Assembly: GCA_002348535.1 (NCBI GenBank)
Contig: DEBL01000137.1
Span: forward strand, 1 to 31,380
DNA length: 31,380 bases
Source: Deltaproteobacteria bacterium UBA2957
GTDB taxonomy: Bacteria > Myxococcota_A > UBA796
Reading direction: 5' to 3'
Numbering within the stretch: position 1 is the stretch's first letter; each line of letters opens with the position of its first letter. Below are positions 22,758-30,664 of this stretch, piece by piece. The notes beneath the pieces were generated by a model. It was not told the origin of the DNA, made no database searches, and was given only the letters and a program-made list of their open reading frames with translations. A program made the translations under genes and the position numbers.

Positions 22758-23993
22758 ATGCACCCATCCGATCCCCTCAATCTCACGCTCGAGAACCATC
22801 ACCCCGCTGCATTTGCGTGCCTCACCGAGGTGGGAAAACGAATGTATTTCCCGATGGGCATTCCCGCGCAAGCCGTCGAGGCGAAAGCCGCCCCCATCAA
22901 TGCAACCATCGGACAACTGACCGATGGGTTGGGCAAGGCCATGCCGCTGCAGGCCATCGCGAATGGCATTCGCGGCACCAGCCCCAATGATGCCACGCTG
23001 TACGCGCCTCAGGGCGGGCGACGCGACCTGCGGGAAGCATGGAAGGCGCGTCTCGACGCATCTGGAACCGGTCCCAAAAGCCTTCCGTTCTGCACCGTTG
23101 GACTGACGCATGGCCTCAGTCTGTTGGCCGACTTGTTCGTCGACGGTGCCACCGACGTGTTGCTACCCGACCCGGGATGGGGCAACTACCGCCACATATT
23201 TGAGACCAAAAACGGTGGCCGAATGCACCGATACCCGGTGTTCAAGGACGGTGTATTCTGTGCCGACGCCATGGAGACCGCCCTCAAGACGGTCGAGACC
23301 ACGGGCGTCGTGGTGCTGAACTTTCCCGGAAACCCCACGGGATACACGCCGACTCGTGCGGAAATCAAGCCTTGGCTCGACGCCATACGCCGGAGTGAAA
23401 AACCCATCGTCGTCATCTGCGACGATGCCTACGCCGGATTTGTGTACGACCAAGATTGCTTGCAGACCAGCCCATTCCACGCGCTGTGCGATGCCGACCC
23501 GCACCGGGTATTGGCCGTAAAGGTCGACGGCGCGACAAAGGAGCTGAGCTTTTTTGGCGGCCGTGTGGGGTTTGTGACCTTCGCCGTCGATGGGCCCGCA
23601 ACGGAAGCCCTCGAGCACAAAATAAAGGGCCTCGCGCGCGCCAACGTGTCCACTGCACCGGCCATCTCCCAAGCCGTTGTCTTGGCAGCCTTGCGCGACC
23701 CTGACTTGGACCGGCAGCAATCCGAACTGTTGGCGCTCTGCCAACAGCGCTACGAAGCGCTCAGATCCAGCGTCCAATCCGCCTCACTGCAATGCTTGCC
23801 GTTCAACAGCGGATTTTTTCTGTTGCTGCCCGTGGGCGGTGACCCCCATGCACTGCGGAAGCGTCTACTCGACCGCGGCATGGGAATTGTTGCGCTTCCT
23901 CAGTACAGCGCCATTCGGATCGCCTTCTCCAGCACGCGCACGGAGGACATACCGGTGCTGATCAAGGCCATCGCCGAGGAGATAAACCGATGA
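22758..23993 (+). CDS. Class I/II PLP-dependent aminotransferase
   Basis: This 411-residue fold-type I enzyme has PMGIPAQAVEAKA and NATIGQLTD near the N-terminus, YAPQGGRRDLREAW, LNFPGNPTGY (Asn192), ICDDAYAGFVYD (Asp223, Tyr226) and DGATKELSFFGGRVGF with the likely Schiff-base Lys261. It transfers an amino group between an amino acid and a keto acid; the specificity is not clear, and aromatic or aspartate-type donors are possible. I chose the ATG at 22758, where homology-like sequence begins. A frame starting at 22632 would leave only 3 bases to the divergent ATPase start and begins with non-conserved sequence. The stop overlaps the sulfatase-fold gene by 4 bases (ATGA), so the two are coupled. 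Confidence 0.88.
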   Translation: MHPSDPLNLTLENHHPAAFACLTEVGKRMYFPMGIPAQAVEAKAAPINATIGQLTDGLGKAMPLQAIANGIRGTSPNDATLYAPQGGRRDLREAWKARLDASGTGPKSLPFCTVGLTHGLSLLADLFVDGATDVLLPDPGWGNYRHIFETKNGGRMHRYPVFKDGVFCADAMETALKTVETTGVVVLNFPGNPTGYTPTRAEIKPWLDAIRRSEKPIVVICDDAYAGFVYDQDCLQTSPFHALCDADPHRVLAVKVDGATKELSFFGGRVGFVTFAVDGPATEALEHKIKGLARANVSTAPAISQAVVLAALRDPDLDRQQSELLALCQQRYEALRSSVQSASLQCLPFNSGFFLLLPVGGDPHALRKRLLDRGMGIVALPQYSAIRIAFSSTRTEDIPVLIKAIAEEINR

Positions 23994-25462
23994 GCCAACA
24001 GCTCAAACTGCTCATCGTGTTGCTGGTGGGCGTGAACGTGGCGATCGTTGGGTGGTTGCTGCTGCGCCCTGCAACCCCTTCACCCAGCGGCGCAGTTCAG
24101 AATGCCGCGGTCTTGGATGACCTGTTGAAAGACAACACAATGGAAGCGGCACGCTACGACCTCAGCGACTCAGCGGACACACTGAACGTGATCTTCATCT
24201 CGCTCGATGCACTTCGATACGATCGGACGGGAGCCAGTGGGAACAGCGACGGCCTCACGCCCAACCTCGACGCCTTCGCAGAAGAGGCCGTTGTGTTTCA
24301 CGATGCCACCGCTGCCGCGCCATGGACACTGCCGTCGCACATGTCCATTTGGACCGGCCGCTGGCCTTCCATCCATACCGTCACAAATAAACTGACCCCC
24401 CTGTCGGGCGGCAAGATGGTCGAAGCATCCCTCAGCGCCGGCATCCAAACCTACCCCGACTTGCTGATTCGGAGCGGACGAATCGCTGCAGGTTTCACGG
24501 GGGGCGCGGGAGTGCAGAACAAGTACGGATTTGGTCGGGATTTCGAGACCTACCTTGACGACCGGTATTTTGGCGGTCTCGACTACTCGATCCCAGCAGC
24601 GTTGGAATGGCTTGGAGACCGGCGCGACGTTCCATTTTTTCTCTTTCTCCATGGGTACGATGTCCACGGCCAGTTTGACCTGCCCGAGAGCAAGCGGAGC
24701 TCCATCGGCTACGACGGCGCCCTGACCGGGAGCATCGAAGAACAGGGCGAGCTTCGTGAGAAGGGACTGGGCAATATCAACGAGCCGGGCGATCCCGCCC
24801 ACTTGCAAGGCACACTCGATGCGGACGACGCCGCGTATCTCGCAGCCATTTATGACCGGAAGGTGGCCGATGCAGATGAGCGACTGGGGAGCTTTCTCAG
24901 CCAACTCAAGACCATGGGCTTGTACGACCGCAGCATCATCGTGATTTTTTCCGACCATGGCGATGAGTTCATGGAACACAACGGGCTTGACCACGGCGCC
25001 ACCTTGTATCAAGAGCAGGTTCACGTGGTATCCATGATTCGCTTCCCCGATTACGGACGCCGGCAGGACATTCGCACTCCGATGCGCACGATTGACCTGT
25101 TTCCAACCGTCTTTGACGCACTTGGGCTCGAGGGTCCGAGTCGGGTCGATGGAACATCCCTGTTGCCCTTGTTGCGCGGTGAAGCCATGGATCTCGACGT
25201 GTTCGCCGAGTCCGACTATCGACTGTTTGTCCACCACCGGATGACCCGTGATGGTCCGTACAAGCTAATTTTGGACTTGCTTGATGGTAAACGGGAGCTG
25301 TACAACCTTGCCGACGACGCCGGCGAGCGCCAAGACATCAGCTCTCAAGACCCGCGACGCACCTACGAAATGGAACAGGAACTGCGGACATGGCTCGAAG
25401 CCTCTAAGACCAATCCCCAAGATTACCTTGGTCTTGAAGAAACCCCCATCACCATTTTTTAG
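23990..25462 (+). CDS. Membrane-anchored sulfatase/alkaline-phosphatase-fold enzyme lacking the formylglycine Cys
   Basis: This 490-residue protein begins with an N-terminal signal anchor (residues 6-26), so the catalytic domain is periplasmic. The sulfatase-fold metal site is visible: VIFISLDALRYD (Asp73), HGYDVHGQF and FSDHGDEFMEHNG. The nucleophile loop reads AAPWTLPSHMSIWTG. True sulfatases have Cys or Ser in C/S-x-P-x-R here and convert it to formylglycine. This protein has Thr113 followed by LPSH, as in phosphoglycerol/phosphoethanolamine transferase-like and other phosphohydrolase members, so sulfate ester hydrolysis by the standard mechanism is unlikely. The C-terminal YKLILDLLDGKRELYNLADD is the usual sulfatase end strand. 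It is translated together with the aminotransferase. The substrate is probably a cell-envelope phospho- or sulfo-ester, by inference. Confidence 0.85.
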   Translation: MSQQLKLLIVLLVGVNVAIVGWLLLRPATPSPSGAVQNAAVLDDLLKDNTMEAARYDLSDSADTLNVIFISLDALRYDRTGASGNSDGLTPNLDAFAEEAVVFHDATAAAPWTLPSHMSIWTGRWPSIHTVTNKLTPLSGGKMVEASLSAGIQTYPDLLIRSGRIAAGFTGGAGVQNKYGFGRDFETYLDDRYFGGLDYSIPAALEWLGDRRDVPFFLFLHGYDVHGQFDLPESKRSSIGYDGALTGSIEEQGELREKGLGNINEPGDPAHLQGTLDADDAAYLAAIYDRKVADADERLGSFLSQLKTMGLYDRSIIVIFSDHGDEFMEHNGLDHGATLYQEQVHVVSMIRFPDYGRRQDIRTPMRTIDLFPTVFDALGLEGPSRVDGTSLLPLLRGEAMDLDVFAESDYRLFVHHRMTRDGPYKLILDLLDGKRELYNLADDAGERQDISSQDPRRTYEMEQELRTWLEASKTNPQDYLGLEETPITIF

Positions 25463-25605
25463 ATGGGCTAACTCCGCGTTGATCGACGGTTATTCGCCGG
25501 TAGGCTGCATCTGAAGGCGTGCCTTCGGCCCAAGGTCTTGCAACTTTGAGCCGCGTGTGCTCCGATAGCGCCACGACCGATTTTTTTCACCCAGAGGATG
25601 TTTCA

Positions 25606-26343
25606 ATGCCCAAATTTCTGATGTCTCTGATCGCGCTGTTCGCGCTGGCCTCGTATACACCGGCGGCTCACGCCAACCCGGAACCGGATCCGGAAACGCA
25701 AGTCAATGTTCGACTTCTGACCCACTTCCACAAGTCCTTCGGCGATGGCTGGGGTGTCGGCGGGTGGCTCATCATGCCCAACATTGTGCCCAATGGCAGT
25801 GCACCTCAACTCACGCCCCTGTTCTTGATCGGGCCGCGGTATAACGGCAAGGGCTTTTGGGTCGAAGCGATGGCCGGTGGATTGGTCGCGCCCGACCCCG
25901 CGGCCAACAACTACCCAAGCCTGAACTACAACAAAACCAAAACGGTTCAGTCGACGCGGTTCCAATTCACACCCAAGGCGATCGGGTCACCCATCAACAT
26001 TTTTGGTAACCTCCAGTTCATCGACATTGGGGGCGAGCACCCGGTCACCGAACAAAGCACAATGGTGGCGTACACCTTCCTCATGGTCGACTACGTTCTT
26101 CCCGGAAAGAAGGCACTGATCGGAATCGAAACGGAGAACTACTTCGGCAAGGTCGGTTCGGAACTCGACGGCGACGAGTTTAAGACCTTCAACGACATCG
26201 CCATCGGACCTCAGGTTGTATTCCCGTTCGACGGTCTCAATATTCTCTTGTCGTACCAGAAACACGTGAACGAAGACATCGACGACCAGATCTGGATTCG
26301 CGCCATGCACAACTTCGGCGGCCCGAAGGCCAAGAAGAAGTAG
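25606..26343 (+). CDS. Exported beta-strand-rich protein of unknown function
   Basis: This 245-residue protein was not recognised as a named family. The signal peptide MPKFLMSLIALFALASYTPAAHA is followed by NPEPDPETQ. The mature part alternates short aromatic/Gly-containing strands: VNVRLLTHFHKSF, GWGVGGWLIMPN, FLIGPRYNGKGFWVEAMAGG, INIFGNLQFIDIGG, ALIGIETENYFGK, IAIGPQVVFPF and LNILLSYQKHV. This pattern suggests an outer-membrane barrel or a periplasmic beta-sandwich. It ends in a Lys-rich tail (KAKKK), unlike the terminal aromatic residue of typical barrels. The ATG at 25606 has AGAGGA eight bases upstream; a longer frame has no signal peptide at its start. It lies 143 bases after the sulfatase-fold gene, probably with its own promoter. 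Confidence 0.72.
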   Translation: MPKFLMSLIALFALASYTPAAHANPEPDPETQVNVRLLTHFHKSFGDGWGVGGWLIMPNIVPNGSAPQLTPLFLIGPRYNGKGFWVEAMAGGLVAPDPAANNYPSLNYNKTKTVQSTRFQFTPKAIGSPINIFGNLQFIDIGGEHPVTEQSTMVAYTFLMVDYVLPGKKALIGIETENYFGKVGSELDGDEFKTFNDIAIGPQVVFPFDGLNILLSYQKHVNEDIDDQIWIRAMHNFGGPKAKKK

Positions 26344-26365
26344 ACACCCCTTCTGACTGGAGAGG

Positions 26366-27079
26366 TCAGCGCAACAGATGGTCTTCTATCTGTGCTCTGG
26401 CCTCTCTTTCGTTTCGGTCGGTGATTGAAATCTGGCACGCCACGGTAGCGGGGGTGCCCGTCAGCACAACAACGCGGTCGCCAATTGCGATGGCTTCATC
26501 AATGTCGTGGGTCACCATCACCACAGCCACCTGAGTAAAGCTGACAAGCTTCAGAACATCCTGCTGCAGTTGCCGACGACGCTTGGGGTCCAATGCCGAA
26601 AACGGCTCATCCAGCAGCAGAACGCTGGGCTGGCAGACCAACGACCGAACCAACGCCACTCGCTGGGCCATCCCGATCGAAAGAGAAGACACGGCGGCAT
26701 CCAGTTCGGATACCAATCCCACCTGTTCCATCAGGGGCACGATCCGACCGTCCCAATCAGACCGGGGCACGGAAGCCGCGCGCAAGGCAAACTCCAAATT
26801 GCCTCGGACGGTCATCCATGGGAACAGACGCGGTTGCTGGAACACCATTCGCGGGCCAATTCCGGAGCTCGCTTCGCTCACTGTGACGTCACCGGTCGAC
26901 GGCTGAAGAAGCCCAGACATCAGACGCAACATGGTTGACTTGCCCACACCGGACGGGCCAAGGAGCACAAGAGCCTCGCCCACATTGACGGCCAAGTCGA
27001 TGCGCTCCAGCACCTTCTTGGGTCCGTAGTCAAATGACATCCCCGCTACACGGATGATTTCTGCCACGGCACCGCCCAT
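26366..27079 (-). CDS. ABC transporter ATP-binding protein (SsuB/TauB/NrtD type)
   Basis: This ~237-residue ATPase subunit drives uptake by a nitrate/sulfonate/taurine-type importer. It has Walker A GPSGVGKS at 41-48, the Q-loop FQQPRLFPWMTV, the signature region LSIGMAQRVALVRSLV (variant of LSGGM), Walker B VLLLDEPF (Asp157, Glu158), the D-loop SALD and the H-loop VTHDIDEA. The PRLFPW after the Q-loop is typical of the SsuB/TauB/NrtD group. I chose the ATG at 27079, which overlaps the permease gene by 34 bases; a GTG at 27067 is an alternative, and the longer open frame upstream is not protein-like. It is the last of three genes after the binding protein and permease. Confidence 0.9.
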   Translation of the reverse strand: MGGAVAEIIRVAGMSFDYGPKKVLERIDLAVNVGEALVLLGPSGVGKSTMLRLMSGLLQPSTGDVTVSEASSGIGPRMVFQQPRLFPWMTVRGNLEFALRAASVPRSDWDGRIVPLMEQVGLVSELDAAVSSLSIGMAQRVALVRSLVCQPSVLLLDEPFSALDPKRRRQLQQDVLKLVSFTQVAVVMVTHDIDEAIAIGDRVVVLTGTPATVACQISITDRNEREARAQIEDHLLR

Positions 27080-27783
27080 CGTTGTACAACGTTTGCCGCG
27101 GTGGTCATGGCCCACCCCAACAGTCCGATTGTGATCATACACACCAGCATGCCTTCGTAGTCCGAGACGTAGCGCAGCTGCTGGATTCGGTCTCCAAGCC
27201 CATTCTTCACACCCACCAATTCGGCGGCGATTACACTGGTCCACGCAAGGCCGAGCCCCACTCGCAGGCCTTGCGCAATGTGCGGCGCGGCTGCGGGTAC
27301 CCGCACCCATACAAATGCATGCACTGCGGATGCTTCGTAAGCTTGGGCCACTTCAACATATTCGTCCGGGCAGTTGGCGAAGGCGTGAGCCACTTGGATA
27401 AATATGGGGAAGAAGGCGCCCAAGAACACGACGAACCAAGCGCTCTTGTCCCCCAAACCAAACCACAAAATGGCGATGGGAACCCACGCGATGGGTGGAA
27501 TCGGACGGAGGAGTTCCAGTACATCTCGGAACCCGAGTCCTGCCGTACCGAGAATGCCCGATAGGGCGCCGAGCAATACACCGAGAACCGCCGCCAGCGA
27601 AAACCCCACGCCGACCCGCCCGAGGCTCGCAAGCGTGTTCTTGACGAGAGTCCCGTCAGACCACGCGATACCCGCAGCCTCAAGACATGCCAGCGGACTG
27701 GGAAAAATTACCGAATCGGCCAACACGGCGCACGCTTGCCAGACGGCAAGCGCAACCGTCAGTGAGATCAGCCGCCTCAGCAT
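27046..27783 (-). CDS. ABC transporter permease (SsuC/TauC type)
   Basis: This 245-residue inner-membrane permease of the binding-protein-dependent type has about six helices. After a first helix (residues 4-22) come VIFPSPLACLEAAG, NTLASLGRVGVGFSLAAVLGV, and RPIPPIAWVPIAILWFGLG, the hallmark segment of the SsuC/TauC/ThiX group. The cytoplasmic coupling loop reads EVAQAYEASAVHAFVWVRVPAAAPHI, an EAA-type motif that contacts the ATPase. It begins 2 bases after the binding-protein stop and overlaps the ATPase gene. Confidence 0.92.
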   Translation of the reverse strand: MLRRLISLTVALAVWQACAVLADSVIFPSPLACLEAAGIAWSDGTLVKNTLASLGRVGVGFSLAAVLGVLLGALSGILGTAGLGFRDVLELLRPIPPIAWVPIAILWFGLGDKSAWFVVFLGAFFPIFIQVAHAFANCPDEYVEVAQAYEASAVHAFVWVRVPAAAPHIAQGLRVGLGLAWTSVIAAELVGVKNGLGDRIQQLRYVSDYEGMLVCMITIGLLGWAMTTAANVVQRWAVPWQKSSV

Positions 27784-27785
27784 GC

Positions 27786-28820
27786 CTACTGAGTGGCGTC
27801 TCGAATCATCGGTGCTGTATCCACCTTGGCCTTCAAGATCTTGGCATCAAACATGAAGTCAGCCGCCTTCTGAATGTTGGCTTTGTCTTCATCAGACAAG
27901 GTCACACTCACCGGATTGTCGGCGTTGAGGTTTGGCTCCACGGATGCTGCGAGATCAAGAGCAGCAAGCGAGAACTTCAGGTTTGATGCTGTCTTGAAGG
28001 CCTCGTTGGCCTTCGCTGTATCGGACTTATACTGGTCGTACGCCTTGGCCATCGCGTCCATGAACTTCTTGTCGGCGCCGGGGTTGGCCGTCACGAAGTC
28101 GTTGTCCATCACCACAACGCTGGTCACCAGACCCTGCGCGACCGTGCGCACCAAGCCAGAGGACTCAAGTTGCGCAAAGACTGGGTCCCAAGCCGACCCG
28201 GCGTGGACGGTTTCCCACTTCTTTGAGTTGGCCAGTGCAGCCACTTCTTGAATCCCCATGTTCACCGCATTGATATCGGTGCTCGGGTCCATGCCTGCAG
28301 CCTTCACGGATCCAAGAGTCTCTCGATGGGCGGCAGCGCCGAAGGGAATGGCGATGGTCTTGCCCTTCAAGTCAGCCACAGATTGAACCGCGCTATCGGG
28401 CGGGACGAAGGTGCCAACTCGGTTGTACATCAGGCGACCGATCATGCCCCATGAGTTGTCCCGGTTGCACAGGGCAATCGCAGGCTGGTCAGCAGTGAAC
28501 AGCACGTCTACTTCACCAGCCAACGCACCCTCGTTGAGCGGTGCACCGTACGAGAACCCGACAAACTCGGGGGCGAATCCGAGGTTTTTCAAGATGTCAG
28601 ACTGCTTGAGGATTACAGCGAGTTGCCCTTGGGTCGCCCACGTTTCTTGCCATCCAACGCGTATCGGGATTCCAGCGGACCCGGCTGCGGCGGCGTCGCC
28701 ATCGGCTGGGGCGGCTTCCGTTTGCTCTGTGGGGGCTGCAGCGGGCGCCTCGGTTGAGGCGGATTCATCACTGCCACAGCCAACGATCAAGCTCAAAACA
28801 ACTGCGAAAATATAGGTCAT
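27786..28820 (-). CDS. ABC transporter substrate-binding lipoprotein (NMT1/SsuA-like)
   Basis: This 344-residue binding protein is predicted to be a lipoprotein: the lipobox LIVGC gives a lipidated Cys15 and a long Ala/Glu/Pro-rich linker follows (residues 18-48). The mature domain begins with IPIRVGWQETWATQGQLAVI and shows LNEGALAGEVDVLFTADQPA, LKGKTIAIPFGAAAHRETL, MGIQEVAALANS and AGSAWDPVFAQLES. This is the pattern of nitrate/sulfonate/taurine binding proteins, in which SAWDP contacts the ligand. The ligand is not certain. The n-region (MTYIFAVVLS) lacks a basic residue, which is unusual for a lipoprotein signal. A strong GGAGGA ribosome site precedes the ATG at 28820. It is the first gene of the transporter operon and divergent from a membrane-protein gene. 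Confidence 0.9.
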   Translation of the reverse strand: MTYIFAVVLSLIVGCGSDESASTEAPAAAPTEQTEAAPADGDAAAAGSAGIPIRVGWQETWATQGQLAVILKQSDILKNLGFAPEFVGFSYGAPLNEGALAGEVDVLFTADQPAIALCNRDNSWGMIGRLMYNRVGTFVPPDSAVQSVADLKGKTIAIPFGAAAHRETLGSVKAAGMDPSTDINAVNMGIQEVAALANSKKWETVHAGSAWDPVFAQLESSGLVRTVAQGLVTSVVVMDNDFVTANPGADKKFMDAMAKAYDQYKSDTAKANEAFKTASNLKFSLAALDLAASVEPNLNADNPVSVTLSDEDKANIQKAADFMFDAKILKAKVDTAPMIRDATQ

Positions 28821-28905
28821 TGTTCCTCCGTTTCAATGGCTTAACAAAGACGCAAAACCGCGCAGCCCCAAAATCAATTTTCAAATCCAATTTCCGACAA
28901 TTCAC

Positions 28906-28954
28906 GTACACCCATCAGCGTTCAACCGTTTTCATTCCAACCGTTTGGGTGTAC
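28906..28954. promoter_or_regulatory. Inverted repeat GTACACCCA...TGGGTGTAC with internal direct repeats, between divergent genes
   Basis: GTACACCCA at 28906-28914 and its exact complement TGGGTGTAC at 28946-28954 flank a 31-base spacer. The spacer holds a direct repeat of CAACCGTTT (28923-28931; the second copy, 28938-28946, ends on the first base of the right arm) at 15-base spacing. It lies between the importer's first gene and the polytopic membrane protein gene, ten bases before the latter's start. It could be an operator for a dimeric regulator serving one or both genes, or a hairpin in the leader RNA. No clear -35/-10 pair could be assigned. Confidence 0.45.
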
Positions 28955-28963
28955 AACGGGGAC

Positions 28964-30664
28964 ATGGCTCCAACGCAGTTGACCGCACCAGACCCCACCC
29001 TCAAGGCCCTTGGCACCACGGCCTTGGTACAGGTTGCCGTCGCCACCTTGCTGTTGGGTCCTGCACTGGTCCACCTCGGAGTGGCAGTTCCGGGGAAGTC
29101 CGGCATGGCCGATCTCCCGGGCACCATTAATTTTCACTGGTTGATCCAGTCGCAGGGTCTCAGTGCAGCCATGGAATCCAGTCTTCTGATGCACCCCGCT
29201 TCATTCAATCGGCTCATTTTGGACGGAATGCCCATTGATGCATTGGCTTCGTGGCCCTTCACCGCCCTGTTTGGGTGGCCAGCCGGGTTCACGCTGTTCA
29301 CGTGGCTCTGTTTTGCTCTTCTTGGAATGACAACGGCGTGGATGGCGCGCCTTTGGTGGAACTCAATACCGGCGGCAATGGCTGCTGGAGTGGTTGCACA
29401 GACCCATCCGTTCCTTATTCGTGAGGTCGCCTATGGCCGTCCCACTCAAGTGTTTGGAGCCATCTTCCTCCCGCTCGCACTCGGATTCGCCATGCGGCGC
29501 TTGTCGACAGGTGGCTGCCGATGGCACGGAATCGCAGCGGGAGTGGCGTGGGGCATGGGCACGCTGTCGTATTGGTTCTACGGCGCCTACTTTTTTATCG
29601 GCTTTTTTGTTCTCATCGGATTGGCAGCACTGGAAGGCAACCGTCAATGGAGGGCCACAACCGTCGAAGCGATCATCGGACTGGTCGTGGTCACCGCAGG
29701 ACCAGTACTGCTGGTGCTGGGTGCCTCCGAGACTCTTCCTGGCCAAGGGCTCGACCTCGCATCGATGGTGACCCACGGCGACCACCAACTCAGCCTCCGG
29801 CAACTGATTGAGTTTCGAGATCTCGGGGAGACGATCGCCTCTGAGCGCGTGCTTGCGGCACAGGTCCTCGTCATCGGTCTCGCGGCGTACAGCATAAAGA
29901 TCGCACCCAAAAATCAATGGGCCGCCCCGGTCTTGTGGCTCATTGCCGCACTCGGCTTTGCGGCGGGCCCTTCCATCAATTTGCCCGGCGGAATCAACAT
30001 TCCGGGACCATTTTTAATCTTCGACGCCACAGACCTGACCCGCCGCAACTGGTGGCCTGACCGTGCCTTGATCTTGGCTGTACCGGCCATCGCGTTGTTG
30101 GCCGGAGGCGGGGCAGCCGCAGTCCAAGCTCGGTGGAGGCGTAACCGACCCGCCTTGACAACATTGGCCGTCTGCATCGCCTTGGTCGTCGAGTCCTACA
30201 TCGCCATACCGGGCTTGCCCATGAAAACCACATGGGGCGCAGCCACCCCAAAAACCCAACAGATCGCCACGGGAAGTGGGCCCACGCTGATTCTGCCGCT
30301 GGGTACAAACGGAGACCAGCCGGATGCTCGAATGATGATCGAGCAGATTCATCACGGACGACCCTTGGTCAATGGCCCCATGCCCTACACCTCAAGCACA
30401 GCCCCCGCGGCGTACACAGACAACGTTCAATCGGACGCGCTGCGGGCGCTCGTGGCATGCGAGGCCGATCCCGAATCGCACCGAGAAGCCCACCATGACA
30501 CGTGGGCAGCCCTCCAAGCATGGGATGTCCAGCAGGTGTTTCTCGACCCAAAACTGTCGAGCAGAATGCGGGTCGGAGCCTCGCGCTACCGCGAGTGCGT
30601 TGCGGAAGTTCTGGGCGAGCCCAGCGGCGGCGAACCGATGCTGGAATACCGCCCGCCGCGCTAA
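28964..30664 (+). CDS. Polytopic membrane protein, GT-C-like, function unknown
   Basis: This 566-residue protein has about ten to twelve hydrophobic helices and was not assigned to a named family. After helix 1 (residues 18-43) comes a periplasmic stretch (LPGTINFHWLIQS, MHPASFNRLILDGMPIDALA, WPFTALFGWPAGFTLFTW). Helix pairs then alternate with short loops (ATWMARLWW-like, YGRPTQVFGAIFLPLALGF, SYWFYGAYFFIGFFVLIGL). A C-terminal soluble domain (about 410-566) contains ATGSGPTLILPLGTNGDQP and ends in EYRPPR. The layout resembles GT-C glycosyltransferase-like or O-antigen-type membrane proteins, but no catalytic acidic motif is obvious, so no activity is claimed. I chose the ATG at 28964; the open frame extends further up but is not protein-like. 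Its stop overlaps the next gene's stop as CTAA. Confidence 0.72.
   Translation: MAPTQLTAPDPTLKALGTTALVQVAVATLLLGPALVHLGVAVPGKSGMADLPGTINFHWLIQSQGLSAAMESSLLMHPASFNRLILDGMPIDALASWPFTALFGWPAGFTLFTWLCFALLGMTTAWMARLWWNSIPAAMAAGVVAQTHPFLIREVAYGRPTQVFGAIFLPLALGFAMRRLSTGGCRWHGIAAGVAWGMGTLSYWFYGAYFFIGFFVLIGLAALEGNRQWRATTVEAIIGLVVVTAGPVLLVLGASETLPGQGLDLASMVTHGDHQLSLRQLIEFRDLGETIASERVLAAQVLVIGLAAYSIKIAPKNQWAAPVLWLIAALGFAAGPSINLPGGINIPGPFLIFDATDLTRRNWWPDRALILAVPAIALLAGGGAAAVQARWRRNRPALTTLAVCIALVVESYIAIPGLPMKTTWGAATPKTQQIATGSGPTLILPLGTNGDQPDARMMIEQIHHGRPLVNGPMPYTSSTAPAAYTDNVQSDALRALVACEADPESHREAHHDTWAALQAWDVQQVFLDPKLSSRMRVGASRYRECVAEVLGEPSGGEPMLEYRPPR

Noticed and set aside
24170..25237. 355-residue open frame antisense to the sulfatase-fold gene
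   Set aside because: The plus strand carries the conserved metal-site motifs and an ATGA junction with the preceding gene; the antisense frame shows no recognisable domain.
25520..25534. Small hairpin GAAGG-CGTG-CCTTC after the sulfatase-fold gene
   Set aside because: It has only five base pairs and no T-run, so a terminator call is not supported.
26353..26369. Possible terminator hairpin CTGAC...GTCAG between convergent genes
   Set aside because: The stem is only five pairs, overlaps the ABC ATPase stop codon and has no T-run on either strand.
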